DNA of 64,000 nt, taken from assembly GCF_031179145.1 (NCBI RefSeq), contig NZ_JAPSIB010000001.1:218853-282852 (forward strand), written 5' to 3'. The position numbers were made by a program, and so were the translations under genes. Below, in pieces: positions 9,773-21,254 of this stretch. This DNA is from Brevibacterium sp. (GTDB taxonomy: Bacteria; Actinomycetota; Actinomycetes; Actinomycetales; Brevibacteriaceae). The notes beneath the pieces were generated by a model. The model did no database searches, was not told the DNA's origin, and saw nothing but the letters and a program-made list of their open reading frames with translations. The stretch's first letter is position 1; each line of letters begins with the position of its first letter.

Positions 9773-10669
9773 GTGAACGCACAGGCAGAATCGAGCGGAT
9801 CCGAGCACTCGGTCGAGGTGGTTCTCGTGACCGGGATGTCGGGGGCGGGACGGACGTCGGTGGCCAATGTCCTCGAGGACATGGACTGGTACGTCGTCGA
9901 CAACCTCCCGCCGCAGATGATGCGTCCGCTCGTTGAGCTCATCGCCCGTGCCGAAGGGGCGCTGCCGAAGATCGCGATCGTCACCGACTCGAAGGGGCGC
10001 GCGAAGTACGGTGAGCTCGAGTCCACGATCAGCGACTTCCTCGATCAGGGGCTGTCCCTGCGCGTGCTCTACCTGGAGGCGTCCGACGAGGTCCTCGTGC
10101 GCCGGTTCGAATCGGTGCGCAGGCCGCACCCACTGCAGGGCGAGGGCACTCTGCTCGAGGGGATCGAGGCGGAACGGGACTCCATGCAGGCGCTCAAACG
10201 TCGCGCCGACATCATCATCGACACCTCCGATCTCAACGTCCATCAGCTGACCACCGAGGTGCGGCGCCGGTTCGCCACCGAGGACGTGCCGCTGCTGCGC
10301 CTGACCGTGATGAGCTTCGGGTTCAAGTACGGACTGCCGAAGGACGCCGATCACGTCGCCGACGTCCGCTTCCTCCCCAACCCCTACTGGATCTCCCACC
10401 TGCGCGGCCACAACGGCCTCGACTCGGCCGTGTCCGACTACGTGCTCGGTCAGAACGGAGCCGAGGAGTTCATCGAACGCTACACCGAGACGCTCGACGT
10501 CGTCGCCCAGGGCTACCTGCGCGAGGGTCGCGGCTACGCGCTCATCGGCATCGGCTGCACCGGCGGCAAGCACCGTTCGGTGGCGATCAGCGAACGCATC
10601 GCCAAGGCACTGGCGGCGAAGTCGGGGATCCCGGTGTCGGTGCGTCACCGGGACCTGGGGAGAGAATGA
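9773..10669 (+). CDS. rapZ: RapZ, nucleotide-binding RNase adapter protein
   Basis: A 298-residue RapZ/YvcJ P-loop protein. The nucleotide-binding loop is GMSGAGRTS (about residues 19-27), with Arg where Escherichia coli has Lys; this change is usual in actinobacteria. The DNLPP motif follows at about 43-47. The C-terminal domain has the FGFKYG and CTGGKHRS motifs typical of the family. In E. coli RapZ directs RNase E to a sugar-metabolism small RNA; in actinobacteria the role is not settled. GTG 9773 is preceded by AAGGAGG (9762-9768). yvcK follows after one base past the stop, and whiA next, the classic conserved trio. Confidence 0.95.
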   Translation: MNAQAESSGSEHSVEVVLVTGMSGAGRTSVANVLEDMDWYVVDNLPPQMMRPLVELIARAEGALPKIAIVTDSKGRAKYGELESTISDFLDQGLSLRVLYLEASDEVLVRRFESVRRPHPLQGEGTLLEGIEAERDSMQALKRRADIIIDTSDLNVHQLTTEVRRRFATEDVPLLRLTVMSFGFKYGLPKDADHVADVRFLPNPYWISHLRGHNGLDSAVSDYVLGQNGAEEFIERYTETLDVVAQGYLREGRGYALIGIGCTGGKHRSVAISERIAKALAAKSGIPVSVRHRDLGRE

Positions 10670-10670
10670 G

Positions 10671-11666
10671 ATGAAGACCGAGGACCTGCCGCAGATCTCA
10701 CCTGCAGTGAAGGACAAGGGACCCAAGATCGTCTCCTTCGGCGGCGGTCACGGACTGTATGCGGCACTGCGCGCCTTCCGGCTGCTCACCGAATCGCTGA
10801 CCGCCGTCGTCACCGTCGCCGACGACGGCGGCTCCTCGGGACGGCTGCGCGACGAGCTCGGCGGGCTGCCGCCGGGGGACCTGCGGATGGCGCTGGCGGC
10901 GCTGTGCGACGACGGGAACTGGGGCCGGACCTGGCGGGACGTGATCCAGCACCGCTTCGCCTCCACCGGAGACCTCAACGGACACTCCGTGGGCAACCTG
11001 CTCATCGCCGCCCTGTGGCAGATCCACGGCGACCATGTCGCCGGTCTCGACTGGATGGCCAAGCTCCTGCGCGCCCACGGCCGGGTGCTGCCGATGTCGT
11101 CGGTGCCGCTGACGATCGAGGCCGACGTCAGGTTCCCCGGCTCGTTCCAGGTGGTGCGCGGGCAGTCGGTGCTCGCGTCGACGCGCGGTCACGTCGAGAC
11201 GGTCCGCCTCGATCCCGTCGCACCCCCGGCCCGGTACGAGACGATCGAGGCCGTCGCCGAGGCGGATGTGCTCAATCTGGGCCCCGGATCCTGGTACACC
11301 TCCGTCATGCCGCACCTGCTCGTGCCGTCACTGGCGCAGGCGATCGAACGCTCGGCGGCCGTGAAATCCCTCACCCTCAACCTCAGCTCCAGTGATGGCG
11401 AGACCCGCAACCTCAGCCTCGGCGAACACCTCGTCTCACTGCACCGGCACGCCCCTCGCCTGGTCCTCAACTACGTCCTCGTCGACGAGGCCGCAGTGGT
11501 CGCGGAACCGGACCTGGCGACCCGTGCCGAGGACATGTTCAACGCCAAGCTGTGGGTGCGCCCGATGAGCTCCAGGCGGGCAGGACAGCACGACAGCCTC
11601 AAACTCGCGGCGTGTTACCGTGACATGTTGATCGACGCCGGGATCGACGTCGATGAGCAGTGGTAG
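10671..11666 (+). CDS. yvcK: YvcK/CofD-like protein (gluconeogenesis factor family)
   Basis: A 331-residue member of the YvcK family, related to the CofD 2-phospho-lactate transferase fold. The glycine-rich loop SFGGGHGLYAAL (about residues 23-34), the TVADDGGSSGRLRDELGGLPPGD segment (45-67 region) and GHSVGNLL are all present. In Bacillus YvcK is needed for growth on gluconeogenic carbon sources and binds UDP-sugars; in mycobacteria the homologue (CuvA) acts at the cell wall. ATG 10671 follows the rapZ stop almost directly, so the genes are cotranscribed. Confidence 0.95.
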   Translation: MKTEDLPQISPAVKDKGPKIVSFGGGHGLYAALRAFRLLTESLTAVVTVADDGGSSGRLRDELGGLPPGDLRMALAALCDDGNWGRTWRDVIQHRFASTGDLNGHSVGNLLIAALWQIHGDHVAGLDWMAKLLRAHGRVLPMSSVPLTIEADVRFPGSFQVVRGQSVLASTRGHVETVRLDPVAPPARYETIEAVAEADVLNLGPGSWYTSVMPHLLVPSLAQAIERSAAVKSLTLNLSSSDGETRNLSLGEHLVSLHRHAPRLVLNYVLVDEAAVVAEPDLATRAEDMFNAKLWVRPMSSRRAGQHDSLKLAACYRDMLIDAGIDVDEQW

Positions 11667-11690
11667 GAAGAGCTTCAGGAGGGACGAACA

Positions 11691-12674
11691 ATGGCACTGA
11701 CCGCTCAGGTCAAGGATGAGTTGGCACGGGTGAAGATCACCCGCACCTCCGCTCGGAAGGCCGAAGTCTCCGCGATCTTCCGCTTCTCCTCGGCGCTCCA
11801 CCTCGTCAACGGCTCCATCGTGCTCGAGGCCGAACTCGACACCGCTCAGGCCGCCAAGCGCCTGCGCAGCGAGATCAAGGAACTCTACGGGCAGTTCGCC
11901 GACATCGTCGTCATCAACGCCGCCGGCATCCGCCGGTCCAACCGCTACCTGCTCCGCGTCACCCGCGACGGTGCGGCGCTGGCCCGGCAGACGGGACTCG
12001 TCGACAACCGCGGCCGGCCCGTGCGCGGGCTGCCCTCGGCCATCGTCAACGGCTCGGTCGCCGATGCCGAAGCCGCCTGGAGGGGAGCCTTCCTCGCCCA
12101 CGGCTCGCTGACCGAACCGGGACGCTCCGCCGCGCTCGAGGTCACCTGCCCCGGACCGGAAGCGGCGCTGGCCCTCGTCGGCGCCGCGCGCCGGCTGGGG
12201 CTGAGCGCCAAGGCCAGAGAGGTCCGGGGAGTCGACCGGGTCGTCATCCGCGACGGCGACGACATCGCCGCTCTGCTCACCCGGATGGGATCGCACAGTG
12301 CCGTCCTCGTCTGGGAGGAGCGCCGGATGCGCCGCGAGGTGCGCGCGACGGCGAACCGTCTGGCCAACTTCGACGATGCGAACCTGCGCCGGTCCGCACG
12401 CGCGGCCGTGGCCGCCGGAGCCCGGGTCGAGCGGGCATTGGAGATCCTCGGCCCCGATGTTCCCGAGCATCTGCGCTACGCGGGTCAGCTGCGCGTCACC
12501 CACAAACAGGCCTCCCTCGAGGAGCTCGGCCAGCTCGCCGACCCGCCGATGACCAAGGACGCGGTGGCCGGTCGCATCCGCCGGCTCCTGTCGACCGCCG
12601 ACAAGCGGGCCGAGGAACTGGGAATTCCGGGAACCGAAGCCAGCCTCACCCCGGAGATGCTCGAAGATCGCTAA
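11691..12674 (+). CDS. whiA: WhiA, sporulation/cell-division type DNA-binding regulator
   Basis: A 327-residue WhiA with the N-terminal LAGLIDADG-like homing-endonuclease fold, lacking the catalytic residues, and a C-terminal helix-turn-helix ([32 protein letters not shown], about residues 269-300). WhiA is universal in Gram-positive bacteria; in Streptomyces it works with WhiB to drive cell division genes. AGGAGGGA lies just upstream of ATG 11691. It is the third gene of rapZ-yvcK-whiA. A short GAAGATC/GATCTTC hairpin spans its stop codon (12663-12681), possibly slowing readthrough to pgk. Confidence 0.95.
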   Translation: MALTAQVKDELARVKITRTSARKAEVSAIFRFSSALHLVNGSIVLEAELDTAQAAKRLRSEIKELYGQFADIVVINAAGIRRSNRYLLRVTRDGAALARQTGLVDNRGRPVRGLPSAIVNGSVADAEAAWRGAFLAHGSLTEPGRSAALEVTCPGPEAALALVGAARRLGLSAKAREVRGVDRVVIRDGDDIAALLTRMGSHSAVLVWEERRMRREVRATANRLANFDDANLRRSARAAVAAGARVERALEILGPDVPEHLRYAGQLRVTHKQASLEELGQLADPPMTKDAVAGRIRRLLSTADKRAEELGIPGTEASLTPEMLEDR

Positions 12675-12713
12675 GATCTTCAGGAGTACCCGATCCACTG
12701 TCGAAAGGCCCCC

Positions 12714-13925
12714 ATGAGGACATATTCCGACCCCCAGGAATTCGCCCACCGCACGGTCCTGGTCCGCAGCGACCTCAACGTCCCCATGGACGGGACCACG
12801 ATCACGGACAGGGGTCGGATCCTGGCTTCGGCGGGCACCATCCGGGAACTCGCCGAAGCCGGCGCCCGCGTCATCGTCATGTCCCATCTGGGCCGCCCGA
12901 AGGGCGAGCCGGACCCGCAGTACTCGTTGGCGCCCGTCGCCGCCGAACTCGCCTCCGCGATCGGCCGCGACGTCGTCTTCGCCACCGACACGGTCGGTGA
13001 CGACGCCGAGGCGAAGGCCGCAGCGCTGAGCGACGGGCAAGTCATGCTGCTGGAGAACCTGCGGTTCAACCCCGGTGAGACCTCGAAGGACGACTCCGAG
13101 CGCGCAGCCTTCGCCGCCGAACTCGCCGCGCTGGCCGAGGTGTTCGTCTCCGACGGTTTCGGCGTCGTCCACCGCAAGCAGGCCTCGGTCTACGACATCG
13201 CCTCCCTGCTGCCTCACTATGCCGGTTCGCTCGTGCGCACGGAGGTCGAAGTCAGCGATCGCCTGCTCAACTCCCCGCAGCGGCCCTTCAGCGTCGTCCT
13301 CGGCGGGTCGAAGGTGTCCGACAAGCTCGGCGTCATCGACAACCTCATCGACCGTGCCGACCACCTGCTCATCGGCGGGGGAATGGTCTTCACCTTCCTC
13401 TCCGCCCTCGGCCACGACATCGGCTCCAGCCTCGTCGAGAGGGACCGGGTCGATGACGTCAAGGGCTACCTGGAACGGTCCCGAAACGGCGGTGCGACGA
13501 TCCACCTGCCCACCGACATCGTCATGGCCGCCTCGTTCTCCGCCGACGCCGATCACTGGGTGCGCCCCGTCGACGCCCTCGAATCGACTCCGGCCGGCAG
13601 CGCCGCGCTCGGTCTCGACATCGGCCCGGACACCGCCGCCGCCTACGCCGAGGTGATCGCCGGGTCTGCGACCGTGTTCTGGAACGGACCGATGGGTGTG
13701 TTCGAGTTCCCCGCCTTCGCGTCCGGCACCAAGACCGTCGCCGAGGCGCTGACCTCGACCGGCGATCCCGAGCGGCTGACCGTGGTCGGCGGCGGCGACT
13801 CCGCCGCAGCCGTGCGGACGCTCGGATTCGCCGACGAGGACTTCGGGCACATCTCCACCGGCGGCGGCGCCAGCCTGGAGTATCTGGAGGGCAAGACGCT
13901 GCCCGGACTCGTGGCACTGGGATGA
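12714..13925 (+). CDS. pgk: Phosphoglycerate kinase
   Basis: A 403-residue glycolytic kinase that transfers phosphate from 1,3-bisphosphoglycerate to ADP. Family landmarks: [10 protein letters not shown] near residue 16, [10 protein letters not shown] at about 61-70, the ATP-site segments [14 protein letters not shown] and GGGMVFTF, and the C-terminal [12 protein letters not shown]. gapA, which normally lies between whiA and pgk in related genomes, is absent here; a TAAGAT hexamer at 12672-12677 might be a local -10. The stop overlaps the possible upstream ATG of tpiA. Confidence 0.97.
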   Translation: MRTYSDPQEFAHRTVLVRSDLNVPMDGTTITDRGRILASAGTIRELAEAGARVIVMSHLGRPKGEPDPQYSLAPVAAELASAIGRDVVFATDTVGDDAEAKAAALSDGQVMLLENLRFNPGETSKDDSERAAFAAELAALAEVFVSDGFGVVHRKQASVYDIASLLPHYAGSLVRTEVEVSDRLLNSPQRPFSVVLGGSKVSDKLGVIDNLIDRADHLLIGGGMVFTFLSALGHDIGSSLVERDRVDDVKGYLERSRNGGATIHLPTDIVMAASFSADADHWVRPVDALESTPAGSAALGLDIGPDTAAAYAEVIAGSATVFWNGPMGVFEFPAFASGTKTVAEALTSTGDPERLTVVGGGDSAAAVRTLGFADEDFGHISTGGGASLEYLEGKTLPGLVALG

Positions 13926-13939
13926 GGAAGAGGACGACG

Positions 13940-14725
<786 letters not shown>

Positions 14726-14767
14726 ACTGCCAGCAAATCCTCTGACGAAACATAGGTTGAACTCGAC

Positions 14768-15013
14768 GTGGAAATCCTCAACATCATTCTCATCGTGGTG
14801 CTCGTCATCACGAGCATCTTCCTGACTCTCCTCATCCTCATGCACAAGGGCAAGGGCGGCGGAATGTCGGACATGTTCGGCGGCGGGATGTCCTCCTCAC
14901 TGGGCTCCTCGGGAGTCGCGGAGCGCAACCTCAACCGGTTCACCACGCTGATGGCCGTCATCTGGGGTGCCAGCATCGTCCTGCTCGGAGTCCTCACCCG
15001 CTTCAACTCCTGA
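14768..15013 (+). CDS. secG: SecG, preprotein translocase subunit
   Basis: An 81-residue SecG with the two expected membrane helices (about residues 3-24 and 57-74) and the glycine-rich cytosolic linker between them (GKGGGMSDMFGGGMSSSLGSSG). It is the accessory subunit of the SecYEG channel. The start is GTG 14768, with little Shine-Dalgarno match. Its place after tpiA is conserved across actinobacteria. A strong hairpin follows. Confidence 0.95.
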   Translation: MEILNIILIVVLVITSIFLTLLILMHKGKGGGMSDMFGGGMSSSLGSSGVAERNLNRFTTLMAVIWGASIVLLGVLTRFNS

Positions 15014-15057
15014 GACCGAACCGGTTCGGATTCCCGCACACCCGGGTCTCCGAACAC

Positions 15058-15101
15058 GCAGAGAAGGGCCCCTCCCGCAACCGGGAGGGGCCCTTCTCTG
15101 C
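15058..15101. terminator. Strong bidirectional terminator hairpin
   Basis: A perfect 20-bp stem (15058-15077 with 15082-15101) with a 4-base loop stands between convergent secG and pgi. The sequence is nearly symmetric, so it can act on both strands. Confidence 0.85.
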
Positions 15102-15111
15102 GTCGGCGCGC

Positions 15112-16734
15112 TCAGTCGACGCCGTAGTGGTGGCGGGGCTCGATCGCAGCGATGGCGTCGCGCAGCTGCTCGAGACCCTTGGTCCGATCGAGAAGATGGA
15201 CCCGCAGCACCCGCCGGCACTTCTCCCTCAGCGCAGCGGCATCGCCGAGAGCCTGAGCCCGCTGCAGGACGCTGAAGCCGTAGGAACGACCGGGAACCAG
15301 CAGCTCCGTCCGGGGATCAGCCGTGATCTGGAGGTACACCCCGTTCGGATGCCCGCCCTTGTGGTACTGGCCGGTCGAATGCAGATACCGGGGCCCGAAG
15401 CCGAAGGTCGTCTGCACTCCCGAATGGCGGGAGACGAGCGGGCGCAGCTCCTCGGCGTGGGCCTCGGCGATCCGGTCGAGGAACGCCTGCACGCCGACGT
15501 AACCGTACTCGTCGACCTCGCCGAAGAGCGATTCGAGCGCTGAGACGAGGTCGGTGGCCTCGCCCACGTCACCGAAGACCTGGACCTGCCCCTCACGGAA
15601 CGCCGGTTCCTCGTCGTCGGTTCCGCCGCTGCCCTCGAGGACGGTGCGGGCATGTGCCTTCGCCGCCTCGACATCGGGCTGGTCGAACGGGTCGACCCCG
15701 ATGCTGTAACCGGCGATCGCGGTGGCGAACTCCCAGAACAGGAACATCTCGCCGAGGCTGCCGTCGATGACCGCGTTGAAACCCGAAGGGGCTCCGAACT
15801 CCACGGCCGGCCCGAGCGCGCACAGCACTGCGTCGGCACGGGCGTCGGCGAAGCCGACATCGCCCGTCCCAGCGACGACGACGGGCAGGATCCCCTGGCC
15901 GTCCTTGCCGAGGGATTCGGCGACGAGCTGCTCGATCCACTTGCTCAGACCCGCCAGCGCCGGTGAGGTCTCAGCGAGCACGAGCTTCTCGGTGGCCCGC
16001 GCATGGGCGATGGACAGCCAGGTGCCGAAGCGCAGCGCAGGATTGTCCGCGCTGTCCGAGGCCAGCCCGGGCAGCGCCTCGGCGGCCTGAGCGACGATGG
16101 AGCGGATGTCGACACCGGCCAGCCCGGCCGGCACCAGGCCGAACGCGGACAGCGCGCTGAAGCGGCCGCCGACGGTCTCATCGGCGTGGAACGTCGCGAG
16201 GAAGCCCTCCTCGACGGCGAGCCGATCGAGCTCGGTGCCCGGGTCGGTGATCGCGATCATCCGCCCGGCGGGATCGATCCCCGCCGTGGTGAAGGCATCG
16301 GCGAAGGCGCGGCGGATCGCGTCCGTCTCGATCGTCGTGCCGGACTTCGACGCGACGATGAGCACGGTGTGGGCGAGGTCGGTGCCGATGGCCTCGATGA
16401 CCTGGTTGGGGTCGGTCGAGTCGACGATCTCGAGAGTGACGTCGGCGGACTCTGCCATCACCTCCGGGGCCAGGGAGGACCCGCCCATTCCGGTCAAGGT
16501 GATCGAGCGCAGACCCTGAGCCCGCAGCTCCTCACGCAGCGTCTCGATCCGTGCGATGAGGTCCTCGGAGCGCAGCGGCAGGTCGACCCAGCCGAGTCGG
16601 TCAGCGGCCTCGGACTCGGCCGGCCAGACGGACGCGTCCGCCGCGGCCAGCTTCGAGGGCAGACCGGCGTCGAGGAGACGCCGCAGCTCCGCATCGAACT
16701 CCTCCTGGACGGGAACGCTCAGCTGCAGCCTCAT
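15112..16734 (-). CDS. pgi: Glucose-6-phosphate isomerase (actinobacterial type)
   Basis: A 540-residue sugar isomerase converting glucose 6-phosphate and fructose 6-phosphate. SIS-domain features are visible: [13 protein letters not shown] and [11 protein letters not shown] in the first half, and the [11 protein letters not shown] region near the C-terminus that holds the active-site His/Lys. The sequence resembles the Pgi half of the transaldolase-Pgi fusions of other bacteria more than the classical enzyme; here the two are separate genes. It is the last gene of tkt-tal-pgi, its ATG overlapping the tal stop by four bases. zwf, opcA and pgl, which often follow, are not here. Confidence 0.92.
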   Translation of the reverse strand: MRLQLSVPVQEEFDAELRRLLDAGLPSKLAAADASVWPAESEAADRLGWVDLPLRSEDLIARIETLREELRAQGLRSITLTGMGGSSLAPEVMAESADVTLEIVDSTDPNQVIEAIGTDLAHTVLIVASKSGTTIETDAIRRAFADAFTTAGIDPAGRMIAITDPGTELDRLAVEEGFLATFHADETVGGRFSALSAFGLVPAGLAGVDIRSIVAQAAEALPGLASDSADNPALRFGTWLSIAHARATEKLVLAETSPALAGLSKWIEQLVAESLGKDGQGILPVVVAGTGDVGFADARADAVLCALGPAVEFGAPSGFNAVIDGSLGEMFLFWEFATAIAGYSIGVDPFDQPDVEAAKAHARTVLEGSGGTDDEEPAFREGQVQVFGDVGEATDLVSALESLFGEVDEYGYVGVQAFLDRIAEAHAEELRPLVSRHSGVQTTFGFGPRYLHSTGQYHKGGHPNGVYLQITADPRTELLVPGRSYGFSVLQRAQALGDAAALREKCRRVLRVHLLDRTKGLEQLRDAIAAIEPRHHYGVD

Positions 16735-17831
16735 GAGGCCTCCAGTGCCTTGGCCACGGTCGCCTGGAGTTCGCTCCAGCTGTCGTCGAACTTCTCCAGT
16801 CCCTGGGCCTCGAGCAGCTCCATCACCTCGGCGTAGTCGATGCCGAGGCGTGCGAGCGAGTCGAACACCTCATCCGCGGCCCGGTAGTCCTCGGTCGAGA
16901 TCTCCCTGTCGACCTCTCCGTGGTCGGCGAAGGCCTCGAGGGTGGCCTCGGGCATCGTATTCACGGTGTTCGGGGCGACCAGCGAGGACACGTAGAGCGT
17001 GTCCGGGTAGTCCGGGTTCTTCACCCCCGTCGACGCCCACAGTAGCCGCTGCGGAGCGGCACCGGCGAGTTCGAGGACCTTGAAGCGCTCCGAGGAGAAC
17101 AACTGGGAGTGGATCTCGTGGGCGAGCACGCAGTTGGCGATTCCCGCCTTGCCCTTGAGCCGCGCGGCGGCCGGATCGTCGAGGGCGTCGAGGCGGGCGT
17201 CGATCTCCGCGTCGAGGCGGGAGACGAACACCGAGGCCACCGACTGGATCCGGCTGAGGTCGTGTCCGGCGGCGCGGGCCTTCTCGAGCCCCTGCAGGTA
17301 CGCCTCGACGACGTGCCGGTAGCGGGTGAGGGAGAACACCAGGGTGACGTTGACGCTGATGCCGGCCCCGATGGTCTCGGCGATCGCGGACAGGCCCGCC
17401 TCGGTGGCGGGGATCTTGATCATCGCGTTCGGCTCCCCGACCTTCTCCCACAGCACCTTCGCGCTGGCGGCGGTTCCGGCCGCATCGTGGGCGAGCGGGG
17501 GAGCGACCTCGATGGACACCCGACCGTCGACGCCGTTCGTCGCCTCATGGACGTCACGGAACAGGCGGGCGGCGTCGGCCACGTCCGCCGTCGTCAACTC
17601 CTCGATGGCCTCGTCGACCGATGCGCCCCGAGCACTGAGCTCGTGGAGGGTGTCGGTGTAGCCGTCCCCGGCGATCGCCTTGGCGAAGATCGTCGGGTTC
17701 GTCGTCACACCGGTGACGTGGGACTTCTCGATCATCGCGGCCAATCCGCCCGATTCCAGGCGTGTGCGGGAGAGATCGTCGAGCCAGATCGAGATCCCCC
17801 GGTCGCTCAGCTGCTGCAGTCTGCTGCTCAT
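16731..17831 (-). CDS. tal: Transaldolase
   Basis: A 366-residue transaldolase of the pentose phosphate pathway, moving dihydroxyacetone units between sugar phosphates. Landmarks: [11 protein letters not shown] near the N-terminus, [13 protein letters not shown] (about residues 39-51), the Schiff-base Lys region MIKIPAT (about 132-138) and [11 protein letters not shown]. The start is the ATG at 17829-17831, which overlaps the tkt stop (ATGA). The frame stays open upstream, but that part is antisense-phase to tkt. It is translated in step with tkt and pgi. Confidence 0.96.
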   Translation of the reverse strand: MSSRLQQLSDRGISIWLDDLSRTRLESGGLAAMIEKSHVTGVTTNPTIFAKAIAGDGYTDTLHELSARGASVDEAIEELTTADVADAARLFRDVHEATNGVDGRVSIEVAPPLAHDAAGTAASAKVLWEKVGEPNAMIKIPATEAGLSAIAETIGAGISVNVTLVFSLTRYRHVVEAYLQGLEKARAAGHDLSRIQSVASVFVSRLDAEIDARLDALDDPAAARLKGKAGIANCVLAHEIHSQLFSSERFKVLELAGAAPQRLLWASTGVKNPDYPDTLYVSSLVAPNTVNTMPEATLEAFADHGEVDREISTEDYRAADEVFDSLARLGIDYAEVMELLEAQGLEKFDDSWSELQATVAKALEAS

Positions 17832-19918
17832 ACTCCTACTTTCACGTCGGCTGCGTCGGAGATCGACTCCTTCGCCGCGGCGACGACCGCGGCCGGAGTG
17901 ATCCCGAACTTCTCGTACAGGGTCACATAGTCCGCCGAGGCGCCGAAGTGCTCGATCGACACGGCGCGGCCGGCGTCCCCGAGGTACTTGTGCCAGCTCA
18001 TCGCCGAGGCGGCCTCCACGCTCACCCGGGCCCGGAGCCCGCGGGGGAGCACGGTGTCCCGGTACTCGGCCGGCTGGGCGTCGAACCATTCCTGGCACGG
18101 CATGGAGATGACCCGGGCGGCGGTCCCGCCGGCCTGGAGCTCCTCGGCTGCGTCCAGGGCGATCGCGACTTCGGATCCGGTGGCGATGATGGCCACCTCG
18201 GGGTCCTCTGCCGTGTCGAAGAGGACGTAGCCGCCGCGCGCGGCGACGGAGGCCGGGGCGTACTTCTCCCGGTCGAGGACCGGGACGGCCTGCCGGGTCA
18301 GCGCCAGCCCGCTGGGCCCGTCGGTGCGGTCGAGGATCTTCCGCCACACGACGGCGGTCTCATTGGCATCCGCCGGCCTGACGACGTCGAGGCCCGGGAT
18401 CGCGCGCAGGGCGGACAGGTGCTCGATCGGCTGGTGCGTCGGTCCGTCCTCGCCGAGTCCGATCGAGTCGTGGGTCCACACGAACAGGGTCGGGAGCTGC
18501 TGGAGGGCGGCCAGGCGCACGGCCGGACGCTGATAGTCGCTGAAGACGAGGAAGGTGCCGTTGTAGGGGCGGGTGTTCCCGTGCAGGGCGATGCCGTTGC
18601 AGATCAGGCCGGCGGAGAATTCGCGGACGCCGAAATGGATGTTGCGGCCGTACTCGTTCCCCGCGAACGTCGACGAGGAGCGGTGGGCAGGCAGGAAGCT
18701 CGGCTCGCCCTTGATCAGAGTGTTGTTCGATCCCGCGAGGTCGGCGGATCCGCCCCACAGCTCGGGCATCGCCGCAGCGATGGCGTTGAGGACCTGGCCC
18801 GAGGCGGCGCGGGTCGCAATGCCCTTCCCTCCGGCCTCGAAGGTCGGGAGAAGGTCGTCGAGACCGGCCGGGAGCTCACGCAGGGCGAGCCGGTCGAAGA
18901 GCTCGACGCGCTCCGGGTTGGCGTCCCTCCAGGACTGGTACGACTTGTCCCATTCGGCGTGCGCGGCGGCACCGCGGTCGCGGACGGCGCGGGTGTGCTC
19001 GAGCACCTCGTCGGATACGGCGAAGGTCTGCTCCGGGTCGAAGCCGAGCAGCTCCTTGGTCGCCCGCACCTCGTCGTCACCGAGGGCGGCGCCATGGGCG
19101 GCGCCGGTGTTGCGGGCGTTGGGGGCCGGCCACGCGATGATCGTCGACAGGCGGATGAACGAGGGGCGCGGATCCTGCCGCGAGGCTTGGACGGCGGCGT
19201 GGAGAGCGTCGATGTCCTCGGTGTACTCATCGCCGGCGGTGAAGTCGACGTGCTGGACATGCCAGCCGTAGGCGGCGTAGCGGGCGGCGACATCCTCGGC
19301 GAAGGCGATCGAGGTGTCGTCCTCGATGGAGATCCGGTTGTCATCCCAGATCACCGTCAGGTTCCCGAGCTCCTGGGTGCCGGCGAGGGAGGAGGCCTCA
19401 CCGGAGACGCCCTCCTCGAGGTCGCCGTCGGAGGCGAGCACGACGATCTGGTGGTCGAACGGCGAGGAGCCCGGCGCCGCGTCGGGGTCGAAGAGCCCGC
19501 GTTCGCGACGGGCGGCCATCGCCATGCCGACCGCCGAGGCGAGTCCCGACCCGAGTGGGCCGGTGGTGATTTCGACGCCCGCGGTGTGACCGACCTCCGG
19601 GTGGCCCGGGGTCAGGGAGCCCCACGTGCGCAGCGCCTTGAGGTCCTCGATCTCGAGTCCGAAGCCGGCGAGGTAGAGCTGCACGTACTGGGTCAGCGAG
19701 CTGTGTCCGCAGGAGAGGACGAAACGGTCGCGGCCGAGCCACTGGGGGTCGGAGGGGTCGTGGTTGAGCCCGTGCTGGTAGAGGTAGTAGGCGACCGGAG
19801 CCAGGCTCATCGCTGTTCCGGGATGTCCGTGACCAGCCTTCTGGACGGCATCAGCGGCGAGGAGGCGGGCGGTGTCGACGGCGCGGTCGTCGAGTTCTGT
19901 CCAGGACAGGGATTTCAT
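17828..19918 (-). CDS. tkt: Transketolase
   Basis: A 696-residue thiamine-diphosphate enzyme of the pentose phosphate pathway. Signatures: [16 protein letters not shown] at about 26-41, the ThDP motif [18 protein letters not shown] stretch (seen as [18 protein letters not shown]), [15 protein letters not shown] (about 470) and the C-terminal regulatory domain. The ATG at 19916-19918 gives the usual N-terminus ([20 protein letters not shown]). It is the first gene of tkt-tal-pgi and lies divergent from ctaB, a placement conserved in actinobacteria. A TAGAGT hexamer on the minus strand (19972-19977) may be its -10. Confidence 0.97.
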   Translation of the reverse strand: MKSLSWTELDDRAVDTARLLAADAVQKAGHGHPGTAMSLAPVAYYLYQHGLNHDPSDPQWLGRDRFVLSCGHSSLTQYVQLYLAGFGLEIEDLKALRTWGSLTPGHPEVGHTAGVEITTGPLGSGLASAVGMAMAARRERGLFDPDAAPGSSPFDHQIVVLASDGDLEEGVSGEASSLAGTQELGNLTVIWDDNRISIEDDTSIAFAEDVAARYAAYGWHVQHVDFTAGDEYTEDIDALHAAVQASRQDPRPSFIRLSTIIAWPAPNARNTGAAHGAALGDDEVRATKELLGFDPEQTFAVSDEVLEHTRAVRDRGAAAHAEWDKSYQSWRDANPERVELFDRLALRELPAGLDDLLPTFEAGGKGIATRAASGQVLNAIAAAMPELWGGSADLAGSNNTLIKGEPSFLPAHRSSSTFAGNEYGRNIHFGVREFSAGLICNGIALHGNTRPYNGTFLVFSDYQRPAVRLAALQQLPTLFVWTHDSIGLGEDGPTHQPIEHLSALRAIPGLDVVRPADANETAVVWRKILDRTDGPSGLALTRQAVPVLDREKYAPASVAARGGYVLFDTAEDPEVAIIATGSEVAIALDAAEELQAGGTAARVISMPCQEWFDAQPAEYRDTVLPRGLRARVSVEAASAMSWHKYLGDAGRAVSIEHFGASADYVTLYEKFGITPAAVVAAAKESISDAADVKVGV

Positions 19919-20010
19919 GAGGCGTGGCGGTCCTTCGTTCGGGTCTTCTGCTCTGCGAAGCTTGCACTCAAACTCTACCGTGCCCGACCGCGAACACGAC
20001 CGTGCGCCGA

Positions 20011-20046
20011 CTGGCAAAAACTTCGACAGAGGGTAGAATCGAGTCC
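20011..20046 (+). promoter_or_regulatory. Promoter of ctaB, leaderless type
   Basis: CTGGCA (20011-20016) and TAGAAT (20034-20039) are separated by 17 bp, and the -10 ends seven bases before GTG 20047. The transcript would therefore begin at or next to the start codon. Confidence 0.6.
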
Positions 20047-21033
20047 GTGAGCGAACTTCGTCAGACCCCCGGCACGCAGAGTGAACGACCTCTGCAGAGG
20101 ACAATCGACGAAGAGAGACACTCCAAGCGACCCCGGTCGATCATCGGAGCCTACATCGCTCTGACGAAGCCGCGCGTGATCGAGCTCCTGCTGGTCACCA
20201 CCGCGCCCGTGATGTTCCTCGCAGCCCAGGGCATGCCGAACATCTGGCTCGTCATCAACACGCTCATCGGCGGCGCCGCGGCTGCGGCCTCCGCATCGGT
20301 GTTCAACTGCTATGTCGATCGCGACATCGACGCGAAAATGGAGCGGACGAAGCACCGTCCGCTCGTCACCGGGGAGATCAGCCCCCGGGCGGCTCTGATC
20401 TTCGCGTTCAGCCTCGGCATCGGCTCGATCTTCTGGCTCGGCGGGTTCACCAACTGGGTGGCCGCCGGTCTCACCGCCTGCGCCATCCTGCTCTATGCGG
20501 TCTTCTACACCCTCGTGCTCAAGCGCCGCACCACTCAGAACATCGTCTGGGGCGGAGCCGCGGGGTGCATGCCCGTGCTCATCGGCTGGTCGGCGGTGAC
20601 CGGCACGCTGTCGTGGGAGGCGGTGCTGCTGTTCCTCGTCATCTTCTTCTGGACTCCGCCGCACTACTGGCCACTGGCCATCAAGTACAAGGCCGACTAC
20701 GACGCCGCCGACGTGCCGATGCTGCCCTCGAAGGTGCCGCCGACCTCGGTGGGTCGCCAGATGATCCTCTACACGTGGGCGATGATCCTGTGCTCTCTTG
20801 CGCTCATCCCGGTCGCCCCGATGGGTCCTGTCTACTCGATCACCGCGATCGTCGCCGGCGCCTGGTTCCTGTTCTCGTGCTATGCGCTGGTGTCTCGGGC
20901 GAAGAAGGGCCTCGACGGCACCTCGCTGCGGGCGATGCGCGTCTTCCACGGATCGATCACGTACCTGTCGGTGCTGTTCCTCGCGGTCGCGATCGACCCC
21001 TTCGTCGACCAGCTGATTCCCGGCTTCTGGTGA
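20047..21033 (+). CDS. ctaB: Protoheme IX farnesyltransferase (heme O synthase)
   Basis: A 328-residue UbiA-family membrane prenyltransferase that attaches farnesyl diphosphate to heme B for cytochrome oxidase. Motifs: the substrate-binding NCYVDRDIDAKMERTKHRPLVTG region (Asp-rich motif, about residues 88-110) and the second conserved loop PHYWPLAIKYKADYDAADVPMLP (about 209-231). About eight hydrophobic helices are evident. GTG 20047 is the start, with a leaderless-type promoter. It is divergent from tkt; ctaA, the next enzyme of the pathway, is 0.6 kb downstream on the other strand. Confidence 0.96.
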   Translation: MSELRQTPGTQSERPLQRTIDEERHSKRPRSIIGAYIALTKPRVIELLLVTTAPVMFLAAQGMPNIWLVINTLIGGAAAAASASVFNCYVDRDIDAKMERTKHRPLVTGEISPRAALIFAFSLGIGSIFWLGGFTNWVAAGLTACAILLYAVFYTLVLKRRTTQNIVWGGAAGCMPVLIGWSAVTGTLSWEAVLLFLVIFFWTPPHYWPLAIKYKADYDAADVPMLPSKVPPTSVGRQMILYTWAMILCSLALIPVAPMGPVYSITAIVAGAWFLFSCYALVSRAKKGLDGTSLRAMRVFHGSITYLSVLFLAVAIDPFVDQLIPGFW

Positions 21034-21078
21034 GGCGCTGACTCTCCCAGCCGCTCCGAGTCGGCGAGAAGCACAAGA

Positions 21079-21122
21079 AGAAGTAGGAATGCACGGAATC
21101 TGTTCCACGCATTCCTACTTCT
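21079..21122. terminator. Bidirectional terminator hairpin
   Basis: A 14-bp perfect stem (21079-21092 with 21109-21122) with an inner GGAA/TTCC pair lies after ctaB and before the end of the convergent VOC gene. The plus-strand side is followed by CTTTG, a modest T-rich tail. Confidence 0.75.
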
Positions 21123-21254
21123 CTTTGTCGGCAGCTCTGTCTCAGCAGCAGCGTCGTGGCGTCAGCGCCCGGCACCAGCACCGCGCGCCACGGCGGCACC
21201 AGGACCCCGCACCACGGGCCTCAGCTGGCGGCACCAGGACCCCGCGCCCGCGCC

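Noticed and set aside
21192..21245. Two copies of GGCGGCACCAGGACCCCGC at a 35-bp spacing
   Set aside because: Only two GC-rich copies in a spacer after a terminator; no sign of function or of a mobile element.
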